A stretch of 64,000 nucleotides of DNA from Mayamaea pseudoterrestris (GCA_027923505.1 BROI01000008.1:992001-1056000); one strand, 5' to 3'; counted from the first letter of the stretch, positions 50,412 through 60,217 are shown. Numbers and translations: made by a program. The notes: generated by a model from the letters alone, not told the origin.

Positions 50412-51533
50412 ATGACGTTTGTCGAAATACTTGGCAAACCAGACCAGAACCATGACAAACCAAAGTACATGGAAGCGTATATAGCAGTAGTGGAGCCAGA
50501 GCGTTGCGGAACGCTCATGAAGCGACTGGCATGTGACTTGCCGCCAAAATTGACAGCAGCATCAGCATCAACTAGTGAAAATGGCAGTAGTCGTCATCAT
50601 CACGTTGACTTTTCGCACTTGAAGCGCGTCAAGAGAACCATTGTGAAGCAAACTTGCGTGATCAAGGAAGTAGTCGATGAAGATTCCGCGGAATTGACGA
50701 CTCTACCAAAGCGCCGCCGCTCCAATGCCGACGAAACGATTCGCTTGGAGATTGTCCTTGGGGCCGTTTCCTCGCTCGACGCCAAGTTCCAAGACGCGAC
50801 GGTTGAGCTCCAACAAACATATGACCTAAGGTCTATTTACAAGCGTTCAGTTCCAAGTCGGTCTGCTGAATCCGAAGAAGAGTTCAAGGAATTTCATTCT
50901 GTCTGGCCCATTGTCTACTTTGCCAATCGAACGTTGGAATGTCGTGAACGAGAGCGACAACTGAGTCAAGAGGATATTGATATGATGATATCTAGCATGA
51001 AGGCTGCAATTCACGATGCCAATGAACAAGTAGACGGCATGACGAGCAAACGGCGCGTCGGTACTGTCGTGGTCGACCCAAAGACTGGTCGCATTCTGGC
51101 TCGATCGAGCGACGAACGCCAACTACAGACCACCAGTTGCGGCAGCAGCAGCAACACCATTTCACTCAATCCACTCGCCACGTCCGTACTCTTTGCCATT
51201 CAAGGAGTCAGTCGGATGGAACGACATCATGCCATGAACCACGGAATGAATAGCTCCACCTTTCAAACTGGTCAATACTTGTGCACTGGCTGCGACGTTT
51301 ACACGACACTGGAACCAACTGTTTATGAAGCAATGGCGCTGGTACATGCACGAGTACGTCGACTTGTCATTGGATGTCGTCGTCGAACACTAGGCAATGA
51401 TGCACCTGGAGGTTTGACCGACTTGTCGGTGCACGCTTTGCCTGGAACGAACCACAAGTATCGAGCGTTTGTTTGTGATGCGGAGAGTGAACTGGCCAAG
51501 GCTTGCGTTCAACTACGGGATTGTACAAAGTAG
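50412..51533 (+). CDS. TAD3/ADAT3-like tRNA adenosine deaminase subunit, zinc site apparently lost
   Basis: From ATG 50,412 about 373 residues (a second ATG at 50,470 is possible). TAD3-like: EAYIAVVEPERCGTLMKRLA, DFSHLKRVKR, DMMISSMKAAIHDA, VGTVVVDPKTGRILARSSD, YLCTGCDVYTTLEP and MALVHARVRRLVIG, and the closing LSVHALPGTNHKYRAF. TAD3 is the non-catalytic partner of TAD2 in A34-to-inosine editing. In other TAD3 proteins the zinc is held by a His (HPL-x-HAV) and a Cys pair (EPC-x-x-C). Here the first reads NPLATSV and the second EPTVYEAMAL, so the His and both Cys look replaced. The fold is otherwise well kept. Confidence 0.82.
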   Translation: MTFVEILGKPDQNHDKPKYMEAYIAVVEPERCGTLMKRLACDLPPKLTAASASTSENGSSRHHHVDFSHLKRVKRTIVKQTCVIKEVVDEDSAELTTLPKRRRSNADETIRLEIVLGAVSSLDAKFQDATVELQQTYDLRSIYKRSVPSRSAESEEEFKEFHSVWPIVYFANRTLECRERERQLSQEDIDMMISSMKAAIHDANEQVDGMTSKRRVGTVVVDPKTGRILARSSDERQLQTTSCGSSSNTISLNPLATSVLFAIQGVSRMERHHAMNHGMNSSTFQTGQYLCTGCDVYTTLEPTVYEAMALVHARVRRLVIGCRRRTLGNDAPGGLTDLSVHALPGTNHKYRAFVCDAESELAKACVQLRDCTK

Positions 51534-51679
51534 TACTGTAGTTGATAAGGTCTGTTGCGCGTGGATTTTACGTATTGAATTGGGAACGATAGCTACAAAG
51601 CATTGACTACCTGTACTAAATGTTCCCTACCCCTTCACTTCAAACCATTCACTTACAATACATTCAATACTATATCACA

Positions 51680-52527
51680 TTACGCGTCATGCTCCACTGT
51701 TTCCGTGACTGTTTGCGATCCATCTGGATTCACCGTCGTTTTGATAATCTTGCGGTTGCCATCCGGCATGACTGTTTCCGTCGTGGTCACAGTCCCAGGA
51801 GCATACGCCTGCGCTCCAGCCTGCTCCAAGGGTGGTTTGGCCGACGGAGTGCTACATAGGAGTATGCCGGTAATGAGTGCCGCAATGGTGGCTCCAATGG
51901 CCAAGCCCGAGTCCGTTGAAAAAGTTCCATTGTAGGGATCATCCGTAATGAAGGAAGCATATGACACAAAGGTCAAGGCCATGCACAAGGCGCCGAAAAT
52001 AGATGCAATGGCAATGCCTCTAATAACGTTTCGTTCAAAGTTGAAGCAACCAAGAATAAACAGCAACACCATGCAAATCCCAGTGCAAAGGTTGGCAATA
52101 ATGGCAAAGACGTAGGCTGCCACAAAGGGACCATCCCAAAAGGATTGCATCTGCTCCGACGAGTACGTGTAGCAGTACTTGTTTCCATCTGATCCCAAAC
52201 CTTCGTAAGAGTACAGTCCCACGCCCCAGTCGTCGTCGCCGTTGGTCGTGGAAGCATTCAGGTTCGAATCCACTGTCCAATAGTTGCACCGATAGGTTGC
52301 GTTTTGAACGAGCAAATATGTAATAATGCCAAATATCATGGCTAATATACTAAACTGCCCATGAGGCCAAGAACTGAGAGAATGATATTGGATTTACAAT
52401 TAGTGTTTGTATGAATGCATTATGACGGCGCTGCGCAAGCTGCAAAAGCGGACAGTCTCGCCTGGCATGCAGAATGCAGACTGCAGGACAAGCAAACATA
52501 TTCTTACCAGCACCCGCGAAAGCCCAT
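51680..52527 (-). CDS. Four-helix membrane protein with Thr-rich tail, tiny first exon
   Basis: Exon 2 is 52,373-51,680. A 20-base first coding exon (52,527-52,508, ATG..TG|GTAAGA) joins through an intron ending CTCTCAG to give MGFRGCCSWPHGQ leading into FSILAMIFGIITYLLVQ; 237 residues. Without this exon the first helix would be cut. Other helices: GPFVAAYVFAIIANLCTGICM, GIAIASIFGALCMALTFVSY and LAIGATIAALITGILLC. The first loop has YRCNYWTVDSN and NKYCYTYSSEQ, two Cys, as in tetraspan-type folds. The tail has TVTTTETVMPDGNRKI and a repeat TTVNPDGSQTVTETVE. It shares the layout with the 47,637 gene. Confidence 0.72.
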
Positions 52528-52782
52528 GATTGTTTATAGACTACGTTTAATGGCTCGTTCCGTTCCTTTGAATAAGTCTTCGGGGCAAACCTCAAGTCAA
52601 AAAGCACAGGCTCTCATCACCAGGTGACAGCAAGTTGCAAGATGCGGATCTTCCGGTCCGATGAGTGCTGTCCACCCCGGGATCCAGAACATCGCACCAG
52701 CACTCAAAACTGTCGTGCTTTGCTTCCATCTCAGCGGGAGCTTGAGTAACCCTCTACACATGACTTTTACACTAAAAGGCTA

Positions 52783-54014
52783 TTAAGTAGAAACATTTTG
52801 CTTATCTGTGATAGCTGGTTGAATGATTGCAACAGCAGAAAGCGGCAATGGATCATCTCGTCGGACTGGTGGAAGGACAAGGTCTACCTTGCTCACTGGC
52901 ACCTGTATCGCTGGTACAACCCACGTGCCGCCTATGGTAGACAAGACAACGAGTTAACTGCAAACAAAAGGACTTTATGACACATCACTAGCTTTCACGA
53001 TTAACACTTACAGGAACACTGCGCTCCGGACCAATGCCACGTTCCAACCTTGACCATGCACCGCGGGCAACTCAGCTTGCCCACCTCCTCACCCATGTCG
53101 GAAGCCGCCAGCCAGTTGACGTTACTCGTGAGAAAGAGCGACTGGCATGCATCTGCCGCGTTGGCATGCTGCTTGCGATGCGAAAACTTGTGCTTGGCGG
53201 GCAAATGTGGTGGATCTTCCACATGGTCGCTTCCGAACAACATGGTGCGACACTTGCGACAGGCGTAGCGATTCAATTCCACGTTCATGTCTGTTGGAAC
53301 TGTCGCTGGTACATGCGTGGGCGGGGCAGCCGCTTCTGCTTCGGTAGCGAGTTGTTGGGCTTGTTTTCGTCGCTGCTCCTCCGCTTGTTCGATTGCCTTG
53401 TCGACAATGTCACAAGCAAACTGTATAGCAAACTGCGCCATTTTGGCTGGGCCGATTGTTCCGTGCTTCATCGCTTCCTCCTTTTCCGCAACATCAAAGG
53501 TGCGATATGCCTCGAGTTCTTCCTGCATGCTTGCATACTCAGAGTTGGGTTGCACAACGGCGATTGACACTTTCTTTCTCGACAATGTTTCAATGAATAC
53601 TTGGATCTTTTCAGCGTCTTCGGCTGCACTAATTCCTGCGCCGATTGCAACGCCAGAAACTCCCTGAAAGAGAGGTTTGTCGCGTGTGTCGTGTAATGGA
53701 GAAGCTGCCGTTTCCGAGTCGAATGGAGCCGAGGAGGCATCATCGTCAACGAATGGTAGCAGGCCATCCGGTACTAGTTCAACGCCATTACGAAAATATT
53801 CGACCTTTGTCAAGTAGCGTATTCGCTTTCCATCTTCCTCCAAGTACGAATCAAACGATGCAACGCAGGGAAGAAACTGAATGGCAACGCCGCGATGAGC
53901 ATAAGCAGTTGATAACGGATCGTCTTGTATCAAAGAATACACTTTTACTATTCGAGCCTTTGCAGCTCCCAGCAATACAATCCGACAACATTCTTGCTGT
54001 TTCATGGGATGCAT
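52783..54014 (-). CDS. DUSP12/YVH1-type zinc-domain protein without phosphatase domain, two exons
   Basis: Exon 1 54,014-53,012, intron with donor GTAAGT and acceptor ..CCATAG, exon 2 52,931-52,783; 383 residues. The C-terminal domain matches the zinc-binding domain of YVH1/DUSP12: RYACRKCRTMLFGSDHV, then a Cys (DACQSLFLT), KLSCPRCMVKVGTWHWSGAQ and CSC. The splice completes CSCGTWVVPAIQVPVSKVD, the family's closing motif, which the unspliced frame loses. The N-terminal 200 residues have no HCxxGxxR phosphatase signature and instead a domain I cannot name (VLLGAAKARIVKVYSLIQDD; RGVAIQFLPCVASFDSYL; GVAIGAGISAAED). YVH1's zinc domain acts in 60S maturation, so a ribosome role is a reasonable guess. 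Confidence 0.72.
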
Positions 54015-54345
54015 GAGCGTTTTATAGCTTGAATAAAGCAAAGGGATGCAGGAACCAAGAAGCAATTTGGAAACGGACGCTTGTCGCTATAGATGTCACG
54101 TGTGTCACGCTGCGACTTGGCATTCATTCATTCACAATCAGACCGCTCGTGTTTCCATGGCGCAACGATTCAAGACAAAGCATCACAAGATTTGCTCATA
54201 GAATAACCTAAGAGAAAGGACAGTTAATTCGATCACTTAGAGAAGAGACATTTGGAGCCAAAGCAAATTTGTAGCTGCGACAATCGTTAGATGCAGCGCA
54301 CCATATACACATGCGACATGCGACGGTTCGTTCAAAGTCGTCCTC
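54015..54345. other. Intergenic, no gene seen
   Basis: About 330 bases between two minus-strand genes. A GTCACGTGTGTCACG at about 54,095-54,110 contains a CACGTG G-box. No coding frame of note. Confidence 0.4.
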
Positions 54346-55093
54346 CTATTGCAATGCACCTGACGATTGTACAGCGTCAGACACGGCTTGAATCGTTTCC
54401 GTCACGCCAGAGGAGCTCACTTGCACTGCTGTGTTTGCAATCCAGTCATCAATGAATGGAATGTTCGTCCCTTGCCACGTTCCAGCTTCCTGTTGACTTG
54501 CCACGTAATTTAGGAATTGTGGCTTGGCGACAGTACTCAAGACAACATATGTAATGTAGGCAATGACCAGAGTTCTAAACGAAAAGAAACCTTCCTTCTT
54601 TTCCACGCCAAACTCTGGATCTTCTGCCTTTTTCTTTTCGTATGCAACGTAAAAGTCGATTGCCTCCTTGTCAAGCATGAACCATTCGACAGCTTTTGTT
54701 GCTTCCTCTCGATCATAACTCGATATGTCTTCCATGGTTTTGGAAATGAGATCCTCCTTGCTGTAAAGGAAATGGGATAGAAGCAGGTAAAATCAGCAAA
54801 ATGTTTCGACCTCCATCAACCAGCCGTCTCACCCTCCGAATAACTTACGTTCCAAAGTACATGAGAAACTCTTCAGCGTCGACTCCCATTGCTAGTTGAT
54901 CTTCTTCCACTCCGATTCGTTCGTAGGGGGATGCCAGACTTGGCATGGCAGATCCAAAATCCGAAGCGAAATCAGATGCCAAGCTCGTAATTCTCAAAAA
55001 AGCCGGTTGCTGTGATTGGCGCGGCGCTACAGAAAATGCATCTGTTGATCCAACCAGCAGCACAATCGAAAGACATGTTTTAACGGAGATCAT
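54346..55093 (-). CDS. Plastid-type protein with one membrane helix, two exons
   Basis: Exon 1 55,093-54,849, exon 2 54,760-54,346, 88-base intron (GTAAGT..TTACAG); 219 residues. MISVKTCLSIVLLVGSTDAFSVAP is a signal peptide followed by DAF-S, a plastid-import motif. The splice gives EEFLMYFGT-KEDLISKTMED. The polar part TKAVEWFMLDKEAIDFYVAY is followed by a helix FRTLVIAYITYVVLSTVAKP and a C-terminal region (GTWQGTNIPFIDDWIANTAV). Probably a thylakoid or envelope protein; no named family. Confidence 0.72.
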
Positions 55094-55682
55094 CGTGGCT
55101 ACCGGTAGTTACTGTTGTAGGAGATGTTGTGATAGTATAGGAGCAGCACAGACACCATCGTCGCTGCCGATCACACAAGTTGAAGTCGAAGCGAAATCTA
55201 AAGCAGAAGTCGCACCGGTGAAGTTCGAAACTCGGAAACATTCGGACTTTTCCAAAGCGAAGTTTCGGACGATTGACATTTCTTAACTTCAAAAATGCCA
55301 GCTGTGACACGTCTTTGACATTTCTGAAGACATTTTCAATCGCGTTAAATGATCGTGCAGATGTCCATGCTGCTGCACCATGTCGAATGTTTCATTGGCC
55401 AAATTAACTCGTCTCGACTTTTCATCAGTGTATCATTGGCTGTAAAGCTACCAGCTGCTCCAGCTGCTGCTTCTTGAGCAAGAAGCAGCTTGATCGCGCG
55501 AAGGGGTGGATGTCACGGGTGCATCTCAGATATTGTCCGCTGATGGCCGATTGATGCCCGAAGTGCCTTCGTTCAAAGATTTCGAGACGTCCTTCACATA
55601 ATCCTCAACAGTGCCCTTCGTCCTCCGCGAAGCCACAAATTAATTTACTCAATCCGTCGCGTTCTTCAAAGCCTGCCATACC
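55094..55682. other. Intergenic, no gene seen
   Basis: About 590 bases without a supported frame. The inverted pair AGCTGCTGCTTCTTG and CAAGAAGCAGCT at about 55,462-55,489 could form a strong hairpin of 12 base pairs. Confidence 0.45.
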
Positions 55683-55943
55683 ATGACCAAGCACACAAGC
55701 ACTGCCTCGGAGGATGTCTGCGCCGACGCGCTTGTAGCAACAACATCCGTCATTCAAGACAACAAGGCTCCAGACAGCTCAACGGCTCGTTCTATCTGCC
55801 ATCATCATCGGCCGCCACTCACCAAGCAACGACTCATATCCATTATTGAAGAAGCCCTCGAGGTGCTGGATAATGTCGACGACGAAGATTTTCTTTATCC
55901 ATTGCCATATGCCATGGGGCATTCCTGCAACCAAATGCAATAA
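55683..55943 (+). CDS. Small hypothetical protein
   Basis: An 86-codon frame from ATG. Its second half (PPLTKQRLISIIEEALEVLD, NVDDEDFLYPLPYAMG) looks like a folded helix with acidic end. No motif known, no neighbour that explains it, and no splice evidence. It may be a real short gene or chance. Confidence 0.35.
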   Translation: MTKHTSTASEDVCADALVATTSVIQDNKAPDSSTARSICHHHRPPLTKQRLISIIEEALEVLDNVDDEDFLYPLPYAMGHSCNQMQ

Positions 55944-56689
55944 GGCGAGACACAGTCCAGCCCGTCTGTACATTTACAGTTTTGATGGTCAAGTGGCACA
56001 CAGCTCACACAGATGCCATCAGGTTTGATGATGATGAAATGGTCCACTCAAGTTAAAGAGGGGGCCATAACCATCACCAGCAACCGCATGAGCTATAGCA
56101 ACTACATTTATTTTAAGTCCAAATAAAGCGTTATTTCCCCGGTAACAAATTAATATCATATGTATCCATCACTTTAACCAACCATTACAAAGCTTCCACC
56201 ACCCGCCTCTATAAAGAATTGAAACGTTGGGTGCTTGCAGCCTGCAAGCTGCTCACTAGCTCGCATCCACAATGCCGACAAATTTTTTTAACGTGCCAGC
56301 TGCTGCGAGCAAGCAATGACTCTTGACAATTTAGCTGACGACCGAAACGCCGAGGGCTATATGTACATATCATACATAACGATCAATGAACTCGTGAGTT
56401 CATCGACTCGAAGAACACTTACAATTAGTACCGGTACGAATGCGAACGTGTTTTGGAACAACCTGTGCAAGTATCGGGAACTACCGGTCGCTACTGTACT
56501 AATCTGCTCCCGCAAAGAATCAACCAATTGTTAAAAATTGTGCAAACACTAGGAAACATATATGTTTCATTACAGAGGTCTGCATACTACAAGATCGCAC
56601 CTCAAATTCACATCGACCATCGCTGGAAATGGCTTCAAACGCGATACGACTACACTGCTTCACGAGCAGCCCCCTCCTGCTATTATTAA
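55944..56689. other. Intergenic, no gene seen
   Basis: About 750 bases with only short unrelated frames. Composition is slightly more AT-rich than in neighbouring genes. No repeats recognised. Confidence 0.4.
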
Positions 56690-56935
56690 TCAACCACAAC
56701 CCACAGCTTCCTCGTCGTATCGATCACGTCCCAGTAGCCAGACCATCCCTTTGGTAAGACGACAGTGTCGCCCGTCGTGCATCGTTGGCCTCGTCCGTCT
56801 TCACCCGACAACACAAAGGTTCCATCCAGGACGATAAAACACTCCGTCTTTGGTAATGAATCAATAAAGAATGATCCTGGCGTACAAGCCCAGCAGCCAA
56901 CAGTCGTTGGACCAACGTGATAGAGTCGTCCAGAT
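56690..56935 (-). pseudogene. Cupin gene fragment, second copy of the 57,024 gene's domain
   Basis: Reading leftward from about 56,930 gives VGCWACTPGSFFIDSLPKTE, then CFIVLDGTFVLSGEDGRG, and TGDTVVLPKGWSGYWDVIDT, ending KLWVVVD-stop. This matches the cupin core of the neighbouring gene (TEVFFVLSGRG; AGDTVVLPKGWSGRWDVLED; KIWFVNK). I find no start, signal peptide or N-terminal half next to it; upstream is the 86-base repeat. So it is a partial duplicate or a gene with missed exons. Confidence 0.55.
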
Positions 56936-57021
56936 GTCTATTATGTTCTCACCTGCTCAAGGCAGGAGGAGCCATTCTGAGATAGCAGTATAAATATAAA
57001 CGTCTCGTTATTTATTTATTT
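56936..57021 (-). repeat. 86-base dispersed repeat, copy 2
   Basis: Reverse complement of 29,797-29,882 with two mismatches by my count. It ends three bases from the stop of the cupin gene and separates it from the cupin fragment. It has the same hairpin and the same (TTTA)n end. Confidence 0.85.
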
Positions 57022-57023
57022 AT

Positions 57024-57806
57024 TTATTTATTCGTCCTTGGTTCACCATGAACTGCCTCAGGCATGAGTCCTTGCTGCGTCAAGAATTCCGGTGCCAAGT
57101 CGTCGTATGGCGTCACAATAGCCCGCATGGGATAGCCGGTATCTTCAATGCGCTCGTGCTTATTGACGAACCAGATCTTGTGCAAATCCTCTAACACATC
57201 CCATCGACCCGACCAACCTTTTGGCAAGACCACTGTATCGCCTGCTTTGAATTCGTGCGGCTGACCATCAGTATCCGTCACACATCCACGGCCCGACAAG
57301 ACGAAAAAGACTTCTGTAGATACGCGCTGCGCTGGTGATGGCCATCCGCCCTTGGAGCACCACCAAGATCCAGTGGAAAGTGTTTCGCCAATGGAAACAA
57401 GTTCACGAGTAGCGTCGTGTGGATTTCCGTTATCGGCATTCTTGCGGGGTCCCTTTGGCTTCAATTTGTCAATCTCAAAGTATGACAGCTTGGCGTGCGA
57501 AAAGACAGGGTTTTTGGAGTCGCTGCCGCTGCTGCTGCTGCTGGCATCAATATTGTTCTCTTTATACTGCTGATTGGTGCTAATCGACGTGTCCTCGGCT
57601 GGAGGAGAAATTCCATTGACCTTTGGCTCTGGAGCCGCTGCATAACTCGCAGGCTCCATTCTTGTGAACGAAGGTGCCGCGTTATTCAATCTGGAGAGGG
57701 ATGAGAGGTAATCCGTCGACGAGACGACGCTCATCGCGTTCGAAGGAGCGATGAGGAGGGCTGAGAAAAGTGCCCCACTCGATATGAACTTTTCAATCGT
57801 CATCAT
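57024..57806 (-). CDS. Cupin-domain protein with signal peptide
   Basis: A 260-residue intronless frame. MMTIEKFISSGALFSALLIAPSNAMS is a signal peptide. A Ser/Asn-rich linker follows. The cupin core is at about 155-235: GSWWCSKGGWPSPAQRV, STEVFFVLSGRGCVTD, FKAGDTVVLPKGWSGRWDV and LHKIWFVNKHER, like the cupin_3 group (ureidoglycine aminohydrolase-like). The first metal motif is incomplete (the usual His positions read TEVFFVL), so it may not be an enzyme. Secreted or organellar. A partial second copy lies just downstream. Confidence 0.78.
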   Translation of the reverse strand: MMTIEKFISSGALFSALLIAPSNAMSVVSSTDYLSSLSRLNNAAPSFTRMEPASYAAAPEPKVNGISPPAEDTSISTNQQYKENNIDASSSSSGSDSKNPVFSHAKLSYFEIDKLKPKGPRKNADNGNPHDATRELVSIGETLSTGSWWCSKGGWPSPAQRVSTEVFFVLSGRGCVTDTDGQPHEFKAGDTVVLPKGWSGRWDVLEDLHKIWFVNKHERIEDTGYPMRAIVTPYDDLAPEFLTQQGLMPEAVHGEPRTNK

Positions 57807-58093
57807 GAGCGATCCTTAGCTTCTCAATTTTTACTAAGCGTCTCTATAGTCTCAAGAGGCAAGCAAGAAGAATCTTGGTTGTCTGCTTGCTTGTTCGATT
57901 GATTTGATGGGCGAATGATGTCGATCTTTCGATTGGAGCCGCACGCGAACAGTGACATCAGTGACGTTCGCCGTGCGCACTTCGTGTCTTTTCAATGCTG
58001 CGATAGACTAGCTAACATGACAGCGGCAGGCGAAAATGACGACATGATTGTGACATGGAAAACTGTAGATGTGCATTCGTACTACTACCGTTG

Positions 58094-60217
58094 CTATGCT
58101 GTTATTACGTTACGCCATGCTTTTGGAAATATCTCATCAGGTATGCCGATGGAATGCCTAAACACATTCGTTTGGTGCAAGTCACTCGTATACGGTTTGT
58201 CAAGAAACAGCAACGCCTCTCGCGGAACATTATCCAATTTGCCGACAAGGTCATCCGTCTCGTCGTTCCACATGATGGTTGTAAATAGATGCTTCCCCGT
58301 GGCGCGATCTTTTCGAACTCGCATGTTATCACACCGATACAGCTCGGCACTGTTGCTTGAAAACATGTCGTAGACCCATTCCTCCAACGTTCCCGCCTTC
58401 CAATGTCTCTTCCACACGTTGGGTTGTGAAGCAAAGACTCCGTAGCAATACAAGTCTACATTGTCATACTTTGACGACCGCTTCGAAAGTAGTTCATACT
58501 CGGTTGGTACCCTCGCCTCTTGGTTTAGCGCTTGGGCTGACTTGTAACGGTTCGCATTTCGAAGGGGTTTCCAGTGAGCCACATGCGCGTTCCATGCTTG
58601 CTCCCAGTCATTGCCATAGTCTAGAAAGAGCTCCTCGTTTGGTGCCAAGTCACGCAGTGCAACGAGTTCAAACGCAAGCTTGGCCGTCGAGTCCTTTCCC
58701 AAACTCTCCAAGCTTTCGTTGAGAAGTCCTGGATGATGATTTCCCTTTTCAGGATCAGACCATTGCAGCTTGACATTCGCCAATGTCTGGTTGTGATTGA
58801 TATAGTTGACGATTGGGCCGTACGGACAAAGTACCAGCGTGCTTTCGGAATGCCCATAGCAGTAGTTGGTCAGTAGCTGCTTGTTTGCCAGGCCCAGGCG
58901 GCGATCTGGTCGATTAAGTTCGTCCATGTGGTACATTTCCAACACTGACTTGTCGAGAATGTGAATGAGCGGGAGCTGCGCAATAATGGTGCCATTGGGC
59001 AGAAAGCGTCGCGTGAATGCGCCTCGGCCGGCTTGTGGTATGGTGGATGGTTTCGCCTCCAAATGATCCGCGCATGTTCCATGCTTGGCTAGCCAAGTTG
59101 GTGATCTGATTCCTTGCTTGATGCGCAACTCTGTCAAGGTGATATTTTGCTTCTCTAGCAGTTCTAGCTCCTCTGGATTGTCGTGATGAAAGCCTCCAAT
59201 TACGCGCGAGTTTATGTAGGATGTATTTCGAACTAGCAAATCCCATAGTTCCTGGAGTACCGACGGAGGAACGTTGCCTTGCTTTGTCAATGATTGCTTC
59301 ATGGCGGAATAGCTTTGGAACAAGTCGTTCGCAAGATTCAAATCATCAGCTAGCGGTATTGGTCCAAGGAAAGGTCGAAATTTGAACCACTCCTCGCCGT
59401 AATCAACAAAGAACTCCTCTCCCGCCGAAATATCTCTCATGGCCGTTGCTTTGCGATTGTAGTAGGGTGTAAAGGCACCAGCGCCGGGGTCTTTGGAGCT
59501 ATGCAAGCCCAAGTCGTTTAGCAATGGGTTCCATTCGCGCACATTGGCGACTGGTAGAAAGGAGTTGGCCGCCGCACCAAAGCCGGGGCAGGCAACTTCC
59601 ACCTGATGGTGACCAAGGTTGAACATGTTCATAAAGGATGCTGACCAAGTGTACTCGTCGTGTAGAAATTTGAATGGGTGTGGATGATGGTATCTGAGAT
59701 CGATGATTGGAATGGCAATGTCATTTTCAAGCGTTTGGCCTTGCTGAAAGTCTTGGCCGGCAAACATGCCGAGTCCGGCGCCTTTAATGGTACTGGGAGC
59801 GACCCAAATGCCACATTTTGGCTCATTTTGATCATTGTTGTCGTGTAATTCAGTTACAGTCATGGTAGCGTCAACTTGTACTTCATCGTCGTCGTCGATA
59901 TATTCTTGAAAATTGTCATCGTCGAATTCGTCGTCGTCTGCAAAGACTTCGTCTCCTGGAGGATAACCATCATCGTCTTCAAAGTCATCCTCGTCATCAT
60001 ATTCATCCTCCTCGTCGTAACTGGTTTGTTTCTGATGGATGGAGTGTGCAGTTGCTTCGCCCGCTGATGTAGGTCTCGATCTCGCAGCCGACTCGCCCGT
60101 CAATGCGTCAATTTCAACTTCCTGAACAGTTGTTTGAGCGAAACAGCAATTTTGATTGATACATGCTATAGCAATGGCGAGCATAAGCAGTTGACGATAT
60201 CGATTTGGCGAAAGCAT
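58094..60217 (-). CDS. Secretory-pathway protein with two SET-like domains
   Basis: From ATG 60,217 about 707 residues; this start gives the signal peptide MLSPNRYRQLLMLAIAIACINQ. A long Asp/Glu-rich stretch follows (about 70-125). First SET-like unit: GIWVAPSTIKGAGLGMFAG, with a long insert, then GEEFFVDYGEEWF. Second: STIPQAGRGAFTRRFLPNGT, then VNYINHNQTLANVKLQWSD and NEELFLDYGNDWE. The start G-x-G, NHN and D-Y-G elements are those of SET methyltransferase folds. The first unit has N-x-x-x-P-N-like ANSFLPVANVREWN in place of NHS/NHN, so it may be inactive. A C-terminal region (WKRHWKAGTLEEWVYDMFS) is unknown. A SET protein with a signal peptide is unusual. Confidence 0.75.
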   Translation of the reverse strand: MLSPNRYRQLLMLAIAIACINQNCCFAQTTVQEVEIDALTGESAARSRPTSAGEATAHSIHQKQTSYDEEDEYDDEDDFEDDDGYPPGDEVFADDDEFDDDNFQEYIDDDDEVQVDATMTVTELHDNNDQNEPKCGIWVAPSTIKGAGLGMFAGQDFQQGQTLENDIAIPIIDLRYHHPHPFKFLHDEYTWSASFMNMFNLGHHQVEVACPGFGAAANSFLPVANVREWNPLLNDLGLHSSKDPGAGAFTPYYNRKATAMRDISAGEEFFVDYGEEWFKFRPFLGPIPLADDLNLANDLFQSYSAMKQSLTKQGNVPPSVLQELWDLLVRNTSYINSRVIGGFHHDNPEELELLEKQNITLTELRIKQGIRSPTWLAKHGTCADHLEAKPSTIPQAGRGAFTRRFLPNGTIIAQLPLIHILDKSVLEMYHMDELNRPDRRLGLANKQLLTNYCYGHSESTLVLCPYGPIVNYINHNQTLANVKLQWSDPEKGNHHPGLLNESLESLGKDSTAKLAFELVALRDLAPNEELFLDYGNDWEQAWNAHVAHWKPLRNANRYKSAQALNQEARVPTEYELLSKRSSKYDNVDLYCYGVFASQPNVWKRHWKAGTLEEWVYDMFSSNSAELYRCDNMRVRKDRATGKHLFTTIMWNDETDDLVGKLDNVPREALLFLDKPYTSDLHQTNVFRHSIGIPDEIFPKAWRNVITA

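Noticed and set aside
50243-50518. N-terminal extension of the YheT-type hydrolase
   Set aside because: It would overlap the divergent TAD3-like gene and lacks a signal; ATG at 50,242 gives a signal peptide.
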